Positions 7,074 through 15,165 of a stretch of DNA of 64,000 bases are shown here, piece by piece. The translations under genes and the position numbers were made by a program. Source of the DNA: Streptococcus uberis (GTDB lineage Bacteria; Bacillota; Bacilli; Lactobacillales; Streptococcaceae); assembly GCF_900475595.1 (NCBI RefSeq), contig NZ_LS483397.1:529001-593000 (forward strand), given 5' to 3'. The number at the start of each line of letters is the position of its first letter. The first letter of the stretch is position 1. The notes below the pieces were generated by a model that was not told the DNA's origin, ran no database searches, and worked only from the letters and a program-made list of their open reading frames with translations.

Positions 7074-7292
7074 AAATAATATAGAAATGAGAAAAATATT
7101 GGTAAACCAAAAAATTAAATAAATTAAGATTAATAAGATTAGCTACAGGACAAGTACCCATTTTTTATCTTATCTATTATTTAGTGAGAAATCATAATGT
7201 GCTTAAGCATGTATCTCTCCAAAGTGGCTTTGTTTTATGTATGATCTTAGTAAACTCTGCAATCTGTAATTATTTTTTTACAAAAGAGATTG
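6919..7292 (+). repeat. Segmental duplication, copy 2 (partner 4495-4870)
   Basis: Second copy of the bacteriocin and membrane-protein segment. The left edge is fused to the end of an immunity gene at a 10-base microhomology (GTAAGGTAGG). Confidence 0.85.
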
Positions 7293-7516
7293 AAAAGGAA
7301 AAAAGGCTTATGAACATGAGCCAAACTAATCTCGAAACACAAATTACTTTAATCCTTCTTTTTGTGATTTTAGCTGTTCTCTGCTTGTATCGAGTTTTTA
7401 CTGTCCATGAATTTTATCAACAAGTGATTAGTGGTATTGGATTGATCATTTCTCTAATATTCAGTGGCCTTCTTCTATGGGGGATAAATTTTCTTAAAAA
7501 TCATAAAAAACAATGA
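7184..7516 (+). CDS. Bacteriocin-associated membrane (putative immunity) protein, copy 2, N-terminus out of frame
   Basis: The 110-residue frame starts at GTG 7184 and shows hydrophobic segments at about 10-30, 50-67 and 78-100 and a basic end KNHKKQ. It is about 75 percent identical to copy 1 over the first 35 residues. Coding similarity continues upstream to ATG at 7087 (MRKILVNQ), but the A6 run at 7109-7114 puts that ATG out of frame; five or eight bases would restore it. The GTG has no ribosome site, so the natural product is probably longer. I infer immunity from position only. Confidence 0.55.
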   Translation: MRNHNVLKHVSLQSGFVLCMILVNSAICNYFFTKEIEKEKRLMNMSQTNLETQITLILLFVILAVLCLYRVFTVHEFYQQVISGIGLIISLIFSGLLLWGINFLKNHKKQ

Positions 7517-7563
7517 CAGATATGAAAACTATTGAATCATGAAAGATTTCGGATAAGGATGCT

Positions 7564-7591
7564 CAAAGTCAGCTTTTATTAGCTAACTTTG
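7564..7591 (+). terminator. Hairpin after the membrane-protein gene
   Basis: CAAAGTCAGCT and AGCTAACTTTG form an imperfect stem with a short loop, followed by AAATTTTTG. It probably ends the upstream module. Confidence 0.5.
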
Positions 7592-7612
7592 AAATTTTTG
7601 AAAGGTAGTTAG

Positions 7613-7690
7613 ATGGATTGGAAATCATTTTGTTTAGGTCTTTTCCTGGGTTTTTTATTACTCAAATGGGATAAGATTTTTATTAAATGA
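7613..7690 (+). CDS. 25-residue single-helix membrane peptide
   Basis: ATG at 7613 is preceded by AAAGG nine bases upstream. The product starts MDWKSFCLGLFLGFLLLKW and ends DKIFIK: one hydrophobic helix flanked by charges. It lies alone between a terminator-like hairpin and the next bacteriocin gene. It has no double glycine. It could be a small immunity or accessory peptide, or a chance frame. Confidence 0.35.
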   Translation: MDWKSFCLGLFLGFLLLKWDKIFIK

Positions 7691-7763
7691 CTAAATGCTA
7701 TAAAGAAAAAAGGTAGTTTTTTAATGTAACAAAAGGAATTAAGTAAAATAGGAGATATTTAGA

Positions 7764-7991
7764 ATGAGTAAAATGAAACAATTTAAGGTATTAAATGAGG
7801 AGTTACTGAAAAAGACTCTTGGAGGAACAAATGTTGCACCAGGTATTTATTGTGTTGATAAAAATGGAAAAGCTAAATGTTCGGTCGATTATAAAGAACT
7901 TTGGGGATATACAGGTCAAGTTATTGGAAATGGTTGGATTAATTATGGTCCTTGGGCTCCAAGACCTGGTTTTGGAGTGATTATTCCCTAA
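7764..7991 (+). CDS. Double-glycine bacteriocin precursor, class IIa-like without YGNGV (peptide 2)
   Basis: ATG at 7764 follows AGGAGA. The 21-residue leader ends KKTLGG. The 54-residue mature part begins TNVAPGIYCVDKNG, then KAKCSVDYKE, then IGNGWINYGPWAPR. The YC...KCSVDY pattern matches the disulfide and CxVxW region of pediocin-like peptides, yet YGNGV is missing. Peptide 1 at 6380 shares the leader type, two cysteines and the (I/V)xNGW motif. An immunity-like gene follows after 36 bases. No operator repeats are visible just upstream, so it may be read from the promoter at 6335. Confidence 0.75.
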   Translation: MSKMKQFKVLNEELLKKTLGGTNVAPGIYCVDKNGKAKCSVDYKELWGYTGQVIGNGWINYGPWAPRPGFGVIIP

Positions 7992-8027
7992 ATAAATTAT
8001 GTTATAAAAGTATTACTAATTAAATAG

Positions 8028-8387
8028 ATGAAAGTCCTTAAAATGAATAGCAGGTATAGAAATAAAATGGGAACTAAAGAAGAGTTAGTAGTAAATGAAT
8101 TTAAAAAATTATGTAATGATACGGAATTAAAACATTTTCCTGAGCTAAATACTCTAATCGTCACCTATTATGATAAATTAAATCAAGAAAACAAAGCTTA
8201 TTTTCGATTGAAGTTAGTGGCAGAGTTGAGTAATGAATTATCTTATTATTTACTAAAGAATCGATTTCAAGCACCGAAATCAGTAATCGACTTTAGTCTT
8301 TTAATTGCAAAATCACAATCTCAATTTAGGGGGAAATTAGCAACGTTACAAATGTTAGCTTTTTCTTTAATGAATTCATTAAAATAG
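8028..8387 (+). CDS. Probable bacteriocin immunity protein, helical, paired with peptide 2
   Basis: The 119-residue frame is hydrophilic and helical (segments such as EELVVNEFKKLCND and FRLKLVAELSNEL) with no membrane helix, in keeping with class IIa immunity proteins. Start choice is unsure: ATGs at 8028, 8043 and 8067 all lack a clear ribosome site, and the last would give 106 residues, nearer the family size. It follows the peptide 2 gene. Similarity to the 6628 protein is weak, so the family is an inference. Confidence 0.65.
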   Translation: MKVLKMNSRYRNKMGTKEELVVNEFKKLCNDTELKHFPELNTLIVTYYDKLNQENKAYFRLKLVAELSNELSYYLLKNRFQAPKSVIDFSLLIAKSQSQFRGKLATLQMLAFSLMNSLK

Positions 8388-8425
8388 TCATTTCAATCCC
8401 AAATATAGCGACTAAATTTAGGAAA

Positions 8426-8715
8426 GTAAGAAAAAATAATTTGTCGATAAATGTAGCAAATTTAATCCTTAGTTCAGTTGTTAAAGAAGAAAGACAACTT
8501 TTAATAACATATAACAATCATATTGAGGATTATGAGGATATAGAAAACAGTATGATGAATTTATTCAATGAACGAAGACTATTAGCTGTCAAAAATATAT
8601 CCTCATAAGAAGTAATGATTAGACACGTCAATGACTTTTATAAAAAATAAGTTCTTACAATAAATGACATAAAAATATTGCGCATGGATTAGGATCCTTA
8701 GGAATTGTGGGGTAG
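8426..8715 (+). pseudogene. Decayed EntA-type immunity gene (relative of 6628-6927)
   Basis: In the frame of 8426 the translation runs NVANLILSSVVKEER and later LLAVKNIS, which aligns with the 6628 protein (DVYNLILSKSLKNEER, LAVKNIS). The start codon position reads GTA, a TAA interrupts after NISS, another stop follows FYKK, and the C-terminus GLGSLGIVG is in a different frame. It lies between an intact immunity gene and a membrane protein gene and no longer has its own bacteriocin. Confidence 0.75.
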
Positions 8716-8721
8716 AAAATT

Positions 8722-9090
8722 GTGAAACTAAAAGTTTTTATTCCGATAAGTTTGTCAACCATCTTAATAGTTGTCTTCGGAAATGTGTTAAAAGCAGATT
8801 CTTGGACAATTACCAAATTAATTCTTAGTGCTGTCATTTTTGAATTAGTCTGTTTTCTCCTGTCCAGACCAAAAGACAAACACTATCTTGCATTAAAGGC
8901 AACTATCCAAAAATTTTCAATATTTATTAGACAAACAAAATATTTCTCGATTTTCTACCTTTTTTTCTTGATTTATGAACTTTGGAATGAGACTAATGTC
9001 TTAAATTTATTATTCTATATTCATATCATTTTTGTTTTTTATTCCATTGGATTCATCCTAAGTATGAATAATGTTCAGATGAAAGAGTAA
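8722..9090 (+). CDS. Membrane protein, putative immunity (full-length paralogue of 5897-6208)
   Basis: GTG at 8722, seven bases after a GGGG run, starts MKLKVFIPISLSTIL. The 122 residues contain four hydrophobic segments (about 3-22, 30-48, 77-90 and 97-113) separated by the conserved basic linker SRPKDKHYLALKATIQKF. The first 75 residues nearly match the 5897 gene, but this copy keeps the last two helices. It directly follows the end of an immunity pseudogene, so its own 5' end may come from recombination. Function is unknown; the setting suggests immunity. Confidence 0.65.
   Translation: MKLKVFIPISLSTILIVVFGNVLKADSWTITKLILSAVIFELVCFLLSRPKDKHYLALKATIQKFSIFIRQTKYFSIFYLFFLIYELWNETNVLNLLFYIHIIFVFYSIGFILSMNNVQMKE
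8741..8948 (+). repeat. Duplicated immunity-gene segment, copy 2 (partner 5958-6165)
   Basis: Ungapped near-copy of 5958-6165; see that entry. Sequence diverges sharply at both ends. Confidence 0.85.
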
Positions 9091-9209
9091 AAAATGTTTG
9101 TGGTAGTTTTGTCTAATTAATAGAGCAGTGATTAATCGCTTTATCAATCATATTTTGGGAAATGAATTCTCTGGTTTTATAAGATAGTAAACCATTAAAG
9201 GAGTAGCTT

Positions 9210-9509
9210 ATGTCAGATTTAAAATGGTTTTCAGTTGGTAAAGATAGAAAAGAAGAAGCAGTGACAATTCTTGATTTGTTGATAGCTTTGCATGCTCAAG
9301 GGAATAATCCTAGTCAGCGTTTTGTTAAGGTTTTGCGTCAATACCGCGATGAACTGCAATCAAATGGGACTTCGGTACCTTTAATTCTCAGTCGAATGAA
9401 TGTTAAACTTGCTTCTGTCCTTAAAGAAGATAAGATTTCCTTAACTTCTCAAGAGTCTGACTATTTGAAACAATTGCGGGCGATTTCCAATATCCGCTAT
9501 GGTTATTAG
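9210..9509 (+). CDS. Bacteriocin immunity protein, EntA_Immun-like, orphan
   Basis: ATG at 9210 follows AAAGGAG. The 99-residue soluble protein starts MSDLKWFSVGKDRKEE and ends LRAISNIRYGY, which I recognise as typical of streptococcal enterocin A-type immunity proteins. No bacteriocin gene lies directly before it, and its base composition is closer to the core genes on the right than to the AT-rich island on the left. It may be an ancestral resident gene that protects against competitors' class IIa bacteriocins. Confidence 0.8.
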   Translation: MSDLKWFSVGKDRKEEAVTILDLLIALHAQGNNPSQRFVKVLRQYRDELQSNGTSVPLILSRMNVKLASVLKEDKISLTSQESDYLKQLRAISNIRYGY

Positions 9510-9536
9510 ATGATATATTTATTTCACAAAAAACAG

Positions 9537-9565
9537 GCAAGTCATAACTTATGGGCTTGCTTTTT
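9537..9565 (+). terminator. Rho-independent terminator after the orphan immunity gene
   Basis: GCAAG and CATAA pair with TTATG and CTTGC in an interrupted stem (9537-9560) followed by five T. Confidence 0.75.
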
Positions 9566-9688
9566 CATTACTCAGCTCTCCTTTTATCATGTTATAATAG
9601 GTGTAATGATGGAAATCAATGTCTAAAGAAACAAGAGTGTTAGTCAACATTTTGGATTAAAAAATAATGACTTGAACAAGGAGGAAGC

Positions 9689-10510
9689 ATGCCAGAATTA
9701 CCTGAGGTTGAGACAGTTCGTCGTGGCTTGGAAAATTTAATTATTGGGAAAGAAATCGCATCGGTGACTATAAAAGTGCCTAAGATGATTGTTTCCAATC
9801 CTGATACTTTTGCTGGCGATTTGATGGGGCAAGAAATTCTTTCTATTGGTCGCCGTGGTAAGTATTTGATTTTTCATTTCAGTGATTTAGTGATGGTTTC
9901 TCACCTACGCATGGAGGGGAAGTACTTGCTTTTTGAGGGCGGCATTCCGGAAAATAAGCATTTTCATTTCTTTTTCCATTTCACAGATGGCTCAACCTTG
10001 GTTTATCAGGATGTGCGTAAATTCGGCACCCTGGAACTGCTTGCTCAGGATGGGCTTGATTTGTACTTCAGTCAGAGGAAGCTTGGTCCTGAGCCGACGA
10101 AAAATGCCTTTAAACTTAAAGCCTTTGAGGCTGCTCTGCGATTGTCCAAAAAGCCAATTAAACCTTTACTTTTGGAGCAGAAGTTGGTAGTTGGTTTGGG
10201 GAATATTTATGTGGATGAGGTTCTTTGGGCGGCCCAGGTTCACCCTTTGCGGCTAGCATCAGAATTGAAAAAAGCTGAAGTAAAGAGGATTTACGATCAG
10301 ACTATTGCCATTTTGGCTTTCGCTGTTGACAAAGGTGGTTCGACTATTCGGACTTATCAAAATACCCTAGGGATGAATGGTTCTATGCAAGACTATTTGC
10401 AGGTATATGGTCAAAAGGGGTCTCCTTGTCCACGTTGTGGGACAGAAATTGAGAAAATTAAAGTTGGAGGGAGAGGGACACATTTTTGTCCCAAGTGTCA
10501 AAAAATATGA
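9689..10510 (+). CDS. mutM: Formamidopyrimidine-DNA glycosylase
   Basis: Removes oxidised purines such as 8-oxoguanine and nicks the abasic site. The protein (273 residues) begins [14 protein letters not shown], so the catalytic Pro2 and Glu3 are present, and GRRGKYL supplies the conserved Lys. The helix-two-turn-helix motif is in the segment [13 protein letters not shown], and the C-terminal zinc finger has CPRC and CPKC pairs. AAGGAGG precedes the ATG. The stop overlaps the coaE start as ATGA, giving translational coupling. Length is normal. Confidence 0.97.
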   Translation: MPELPEVETVRRGLENLIIGKEIASVTIKVPKMIVSNPDTFAGDLMGQEILSIGRRGKYLIFHFSDLVMVSHLRMEGKYLLFEGGIPENKHFHFFFHFTDGSTLVYQDVRKFGTLELLAQDGLDLYFSQRKLGPEPTKNAFKLKAFEAALRLSKKPIKPLLLEQKLVVGLGNIYVDEVLWAAQVHPLRLASELKKAEVKRIYDQTIAILAFAVDKGGSTIRTYQNTLGMNGSMQDYLQVYGQKGSPCPRCGTEIEKIKVGGRGTHFCPKCQKI

Positions 10511-11094
10511 CGGTTATCGGAATTACAGGAGGAATAGCCTCTGGGAAATCAACTCTTGTGAAAGCCATTAGGGAAGCTGGTTTCAAGGTTATTGATGCTG
10601 ACCAAGTGGTTCACGATTTACAGGCAAAAGGGGGGCGCTTGTATGAGGCTTTGGTGCAAACTTTTGGTCAGGGTATTTTGACATCTGATGGTCATTTGGA
10701 TAGACCTAAGTTATCGGAGATGATTTTTTCCAGTCCAGAAAACAGGGAACTCTCATCAAGCATTCAAAATCATATTATTCATGAGGAATTAGCAAAGGCA
10801 AAGGACACATTAGCTGCTACAGAGGCTATTTTTTTCATGGATATTCCCTTATTAATTGAGTTGGGCTACCAAGAGTGGTTTGATGCTATCTGGTTGGTCT
10901 ATGTGTCTCCTGATGTGCAAATTCAACGTTTGATGTCCAGAAATCATTACAGTAAAGAACAGGCTGAAAAACGCTTGGCGACGCAATTACCGATGGACCA
11001 AAAGAAAAAGTTTGCAGATGTCATCATTGATAATAATGGGTCTATTCAGGACTTAAGGGATCAGCTCGATCAGGCTCTAAAAGGACTAAAATAG
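10507..11094 (+). CDS. coaE: Dephospho-CoA kinase
   Basis: Phosphorylates dephospho-CoA in the last step of coenzyme A synthesis. I start at ATG 10507 ([16 protein letters not shown]), which overlaps the mutM stop by four bases; the longer frame from 10486 lies inside mutM. The P-loop GGIASGKS is at residues 8-15, and the lid and DxD-type regions follow ([11 protein letters not shown]). The product has 195 residues, usual for the family. The mutM-coaE order is conserved in streptococci. Confidence 0.96.
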   Translation: MTVIGITGGIASGKSTLVKAIREAGFKVIDADQVVHDLQAKGGRLYEALVQTFGQGILTSDGHLDRPKLSEMIFSSPENRELSSSIQNHIIHEELAKAKDTLAATEAIFFMDIPLLIELGYQEWFDAIWLVYVSPDVQIQRLMSRNHYSKEQAEKRLATQLPMDQKKKFADVIIDNNGSIQDLRDQLDQALKGLK

Positions 11095-11103
11095 GAGGAT
11101 AAA

Positions 11104-11754
11104 ATGGCATCTTTTATACCTATGACACCTTGGACGGGTAAACATTTGTGGTCCTTAGAACCCGTATCTCTTCTGGTTTTAGTTTTGGGATTAATACTAT
11201 TTGGATTAGGGGAATCTTTTTTAGTCTTAGCTAACTTCGGTTCTGCCCCTTGGACAATCCTATCACTGGGGCTCTCGCAAACAACGGGTATGCCCCTTGG
11301 TTGGATGACTTTATTGATTAGTAGTCTTATCATGCTCTTATGGGTACCTTTGCACATCAAGCCTGGCTTAGGGACGGTCCTCAACATTCTCATTATTGCT
11401 TTTGTCATCGGTGAAGTGGTATCACATGTTCAACCGCCACAATCTTTACTTTTAAGGGTAACGCTATTAATAAGTGGTGTCTTGCTGGTTGGTATTGCTT
11501 CAGCTTTGTATTTAACCTCTCATAAAGGAGCAGGTCCCAGAGACGGACTTCTAGTTGGGCTTTGTTTGGCGACAGGCTGGCGTGTAGCTATTGTACGTAC
11601 ATTGCTAGAAGGGACAGTGTCTCTCATCGGTTGGTTTTTTGGAGGCCCCTTAGGTATAGGGACCCTCTGTTTTGCTTTTGGAGTTGGCTGGGCCATGCAA
11701 TTGAGCTTATGGTTCTTGTCCAAGTTTTACAAAGCCTTAAATGTAGGTAACTAG
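11104..11754 (+). CDS. YczE/YyaS-like integral membrane protein
   Basis: The 216-residue protein has five or six hydrophobic helices and the family-like motifs ANFGSAPWTILSLGLS and KGAGPRDGLLVGL. It begins nine bases after coaE with AGGAGG in front of the ATG, so it is in the same operon. YczE-like proteins are of unknown biochemical function; in Bacillus one has been linked to antibiotic production. I assign the family only. Confidence 0.8.
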   Translation: MASFIPMTPWTGKHLWSLEPVSLLVLVLGLILFGLGESFLVLANFGSAPWTILSLGLSQTTGMPLGWMTLLISSLIMLLWVPLHIKPGLGTVLNILIIAFVIGEVVSHVQPPQSLLLRVTLLISGVLLVGIASALYLTSHKGAGPRDGLLVGLCLATGWRVAIVRTLLEGTVSLIGWFFGGPLGIGTLCFAFGVGWAMQLSLWFLSKFYKALNVGN

Positions 11755-11865
11755 CAGTGCTAGTAGAAAGCATTTTCACCAGTTTATGATATAATTGATT
11801 TAAATATTATAGTTTCAAAATGAAGTCTGACCTTCATCTTGTAAAGTACAGAAAAGAGGGTAATA

Positions 11866-13365
11866 ATGGCAACCGTTACAATTGCGAAAGGAAATCAACC
11901 TGTTGATATCCAATTGAATATGCTTAATCGTCATGGCTTGATTGCAGGAGCAACCGGTACAGGTAAAACTGTAACCCTTAAAGTCTTAGCAGAACAGTTG
12001 AGCCTTTCTGGAATCCCAGTTTTTTTAGCCGATATTAAAGGGGATTTAAGTAACCTAGCAAAAGCTGGTCAAGTGACTGAAAAACTACAAGCCCGTCTTG
12101 ATAAGTTGGGAATCTCAGATTACCAAGCTCAAGCTTTTCCAATTCGTCTTTGGGATGTGTTTTCTGAGGCTGGCCAACCTGTCCGTACGACGATTTCTGA
12201 AATGGGTCCATTGATGTTAGCCCGACTAATGGATTTGAATGATACGCAAACAGGTGTTTTAAATATTGTGTTTAAAATTGCTGATGAACGCGGCTGGCTT
12301 TTAATTGATTTAAAAGATCTTCAAGCAATTTTAAAAGAAGTTTCTGATCATTCCAGTGCCTATTCAGGTCAATATGGTAATATTGCAAAACAATCAATTG
12401 GGGCAATTCAAAGAAATCTATTGACCTTGGAACAAGAAGGTGCAGACCTTTTCTTTGGTGAACCTGCCCTTGATCTTGCGGATTTTATTCAATTGGATGT
12501 TGCTAGTGGACAAGGGGCAATCAATGTCTTAAATGCAACCAAACTCTTTAATTCACCAACCTTATATACCACTTTTTTACTTTGGATGCTTTCAGAACTT
12601 TATGAGTTACTTCCAGAAGTTGGTGATCTTGATAAGCCTAAAATGGTCTTCTTCTTTGATGAAGCGCATTTACTATTTAAAGATGCTCCCAAAGTATTTT
12701 TGGAAAAAGTCGAACAAATTGTCCGTTTAATCCGTTCTAAGGGCGTTGGTATTTTCTTTGTGACACAAAACCCACTTGATTTACCGGAAACTGTTTTGGC
12801 TCAATTAGGGAATCGTATTCAACATGCCCTTAGAGCTTATACGCCTAAAGAGCAAAAGGCAGTTCGCGTAGCGGCTGATACTTTCAGACAAAACCCAGAT
12901 TTAGATGTGGCTACTGTGATTACGGAATTGGAAGTTGGTGAAGCTTTAATCTCTGTTTTAAATGAAAAAGGTCAGCCAAGTGTTGTTGAGCGTGCTTATA
13001 TCATGCCACCTAGAAGCAGTTTTGAACAATTAACGGATGGGGAGTTACAAACATTAGTTCAATCATCACCTTTTGCAAGTAAATATGGTCAAGCCATTGA
13101 CAGAGAATCTGCTTTTGAAAAATTAGCCCAAAAAGTTTTGGGAGAAGAAAAAGCTGCTCAAGAAGAGGCATTGAGACTTGAACAAGAAAAAGCAGCCAAA
13201 GAAGCTGCTAAAGAACGAGAAGCCGCTGACCGCCAAGCGCGTCGTTCTATGGGTCGTCCACGTAAAACAGTTGTCGAAAAAGCAACTGACGCCTTTATCA
13301 GTACGACTGTTCGTACCATTGGCCGTGAGTTGGTGAGAGGTTTGCTTGGTTCATTACGGAAATAA
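11866..13365 (+). CDS. HerA/DUF853-like P-loop ATPase
   Basis: The 499-residue protein has a Walker A GATGTGKT at residues 28-35, an ADIKGDLS element, a Walker B segment [12 protein letters not shown] and an arginine-finger region ([11 protein letters not shown]). These fit the YjgR/DUF853 group of HerA-like ATPases, whose role is not settled. Residues about 420-470 form a charged coiled coil rich in Glu, Ala and Lys. It has its own untranslated leader of about 110 bases with TATAAT at 11790-11795. Confidence 0.85.
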   Translation: MATVTIAKGNQPVDIQLNMLNRHGLIAGATGTGKTVTLKVLAEQLSLSGIPVFLADIKGDLSNLAKAGQVTEKLQARLDKLGISDYQAQAFPIRLWDVFSEAGQPVRTTISEMGPLMLARLMDLNDTQTGVLNIVFKIADERGWLLIDLKDLQAILKEVSDHSSAYSGQYGNIAKQSIGAIQRNLLTLEQEGADLFFGEPALDLADFIQLDVASGQGAINVLNATKLFNSPTLYTTFLLWMLSELYELLPEVGDLDKPKMVFFFDEAHLLFKDAPKVFLEKVEQIVRLIRSKGVGIFFVTQNPLDLPETVLAQLGNRIQHALRAYTPKEQKAVRVAADTFRQNPDLDVATVITELEVGEALISVLNEKGQPSVVERAYIMPPRSSFEQLTDGELQTLVQSSPFASKYGQAIDRESAFEKLAQKVLGEEKAAQEEALRLEQEKAAKEAAKEREAADRQARRSMGRPRKTVVEKATDAFISTTVRTIGRELVRGLLGSLRK

Positions 13366-13484
13366 GCTGTTACCCTTTCCTTATCACTTTTGTTGAAAAT
13401 GTGTTATAATGGTCGGAGCAGTTTTGAAAGAAGTGATGTCCTATTAGTAAAAATGTAGTAACAAAAGTAAATTGGAAACAAAAT

Positions 13485-14660
13485 TTGAAAGTGGCTTGGC
13501 TCGGTACCTTTTTTACTGGGGCAAGCTTTTCGCTTGTCATGCCATTTATGGCTCTATATGTTGAAGAACTTGGTGTCGCTAAGAATCAAGTTGAGTGGTA
13601 TGCCGGACTAGCTGTTGCTATTTCTGCCTTTGCTTCGGCTGTTTTTGCGCCGATATGGGGCCGTTTGGCCGATCGCTATGGTCGAAAACCAATGATGATT
13701 CGAGCTAGTTTGATGATGACTTTCACAATGGGGGGCTTAGCCTTTATCCCAAATGTCCAATGGTTATTAGTCCTAAGACTTCTAAATGGTATTTTTGCTG
13801 GCTATGTGCCTAACTCAACAGCTTTGATTGCCAGTCAAGTGCCTCGAGATAAGTCAGGCTATGCTCTGGGGACCTTGGGAACTGGTGTTACGGCAGGTAT
13901 GCTAATTGGTCCCTTAATTGGCGGAGTGTTGGCCGAAATGTTAGGCATTCGTTTAGTCTTCCTTTTGGTTGGTCTTATCCTCTTACTGTGTACGTTTTTA
14001 ACGGTTTACTTTGTCAAAGAAGATTTTGAACCGGTCAATAAAGCGGAGGTTGTTCCGACGCGTCTTATTTTAAAGCAGGTTAAGAGTCGGAAAATCATGC
14101 TTAGTCTTTTTGTCACAAGTATGATTATTCAGATTTCAGCCCAATCTATTGCCCCGATTTTACCTCTGTACATTCGTCATTTAGGACAAGTTCATAACTT
14201 GATGCTTATATCTGGTCTCATTGTTTCTGCAATGGGAGTTTCGAGCCTTCTAAGTAGTTCTACTTTGGGAAAACTTGGGGATAAGATTGGCAATCATAGG
14301 ATGTTATTACTGGCTTTAGCTTATAGTTTTATCATGTATTTCTTTAGTGCCTTAGCTACAACTAGTATCCAATTAGGAGTGTTACGTTTTGCCTATGGAT
14401 TTGGTGTGGGGGCTTTGATGCCAAGTATTAATTCCCTATTAACACGTATGACGCCAAGAGAAGGCATTTCCAGAATATTCTCCTTTAATCAAATGTTTAT
14501 GAATATTGGTCAAGTAATAGGTCCTTTTATTGGTTCTAATGTGGCCATCCTCTTTGGCTATCGTTCGGTCTTTTTTGTAACAAGTGCCATTGTCTTTATC
14601 AATCTAATCTGGTGTATGATTAATTTTAGAAAATATCTTAAAGTTAGGGAAATTGCGTGA
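13485..14660 (+). CDS. pmrA: Multidrug efflux MFS transporter, PmrA-like
   Basis: Twelve hydrophobic segments, the MFS motif [13 protein letters not shown] after helix 2 and a second [10 protein letters not shown] element mark a drug:H+ antiporter. Gene position between a P-loop ATPase and rpmG-secG, and sequence, match PmrA of streptococci. The TTG at 13485 is the only start in frame, but homologous coding (TKVNWKQN) continues upstream, and ATG 13436 (TCC TAT TAG) would enter this frame if one T near 13444 were missing. So the true start is probably lost by a one-base insertion or the assembly has an error there. Confidence 0.88.
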   Translation: MKVAWLGTFFTGASFSLVMPFMALYVEELGVAKNQVEWYAGLAVAISAFASAVFAPIWGRLADRYGRKPMMIRASLMMTFTMGGLAFIPNVQWLLVLRLLNGIFAGYVPNSTALIASQVPRDKSGYALGTLGTGVTAGMLIGPLIGGVLAEMLGIRLVFLLVGLILLLCTFLTVYFVKEDFEPVNKAEVVPTRLILKQVKSRKIMLSLFVTSMIIQISAQSIAPILPLYIRHLGQVHNLMLISGLIVSAMGVSSLLSSSTLGKLGDKIGNHRMLLLALAYSFIMYFFSALATTSIQLGVLRFAYGFGVGALMPSINSLLTRMTPREGISRIFSFNQMFMNIGQVIGPFIGSNVAILFGYRSVFFVTSAIVFINLIWCMINFRKYLKVREIA

Positions 14661-14803
14661 GAGTAAAAATCAATTTAAAGTGTAGTGAATGTGGTAGTAA
14701 AAACTACCTGACCAGTAAAAATAAAACGACACATCCTGATAAAATCAAGGTTCCTAAGTACTGTCCAAAAGAGAGAAAAGTAACCCTACATGTTGAATCT
14801 TAA
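14657..14803 (+). CDS. rpmG: Ribosomal protein L33
   Basis: A 48-residue protein starts at GTG 14657, overlapping the pmrA stop by four bases. It reads [20 protein letters not shown] and ends [16 protein letters not shown], the typical bacterial L33 pattern. It has the first CxxC pair but only one cysteine in the second place, so zinc binding may be incomplete. Translational coupling to pmrA and a position before secG agree with other streptococci. Confidence 0.93.
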   Translation: MRVKINLKCSECGSKNYLTSKNKTTHPDKIKVPKYCPKERKVTLHVES

Positions 14804-14848
14804 AGGGATTTATGTTAGAATGATTGAGACTATAGTGGAGGAAAGAAT

Positions 14849-15085
14849 ATGTACAACTTACTACTGACAGTATTGCTTGTTTTATCAGTTTTACTTGTGA
14901 TTGCAATCTTTTTGCAACCTCAAAAAAATCCAAGCAGTAATGTTTTTGATAGCAGTGGTTCAGAAGCCTTATTTGAGCGTACCAAAGCTCGTGGTTTTGA
15001 AGCATTCATGCAACGCTTTACAGCAATTCTAGTATTTTTCTGGCTAGCTATTGCACTTGTGCTTGCCGTATTATCAAGTAAATAA
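14849..15085 (+). CDS. secG: Preprotein translocase subunit SecG
   Basis: The 78-residue protein has two membrane helices (about 1-20 and 55-75) joined by a polar loop containing FLQPQKNPSS and ALFERTKARG, characteristic of SecG, which assists SecYE in protein export. GGAGGAAAG precedes the ATG. A terminator follows, so it ends the rpmG-secG transcript, before rnr. Confidence 0.93.
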   Translation: MYNLLLTVLLVLSVLLVIAIFLQPQKNPSSNVFDSSGSEALFERTKARGFEAFMQRFTAILVFFWLAIALVLAVLSSK

Positions 15086-15089
15086 GGAG

Positions 15090-15123
15090 TGAGCTTGACA
15101 GAGTTAGTCTAGCTCATTTTTTT
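15090..15123 (+). terminator. Terminator after secG
   Basis: TGAGCT (15090-15095) pairs with AGCTCA (15111-15116), with inner bases adding weakly, followed by seven T. Confidence 0.7.
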
Positions 15124-15165
15124 ATGATAGACTCCCTATATTGACAGAAATAGAAAAAAGGTATT

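Noticed and set aside
8326..8517. 63-codon minus-strand frame between immunity genes
   Set aside because: Hydrophobic look is chance in AT-rich DNA; the plus strand carries an immunity gene end and a recognisable pseudogene.
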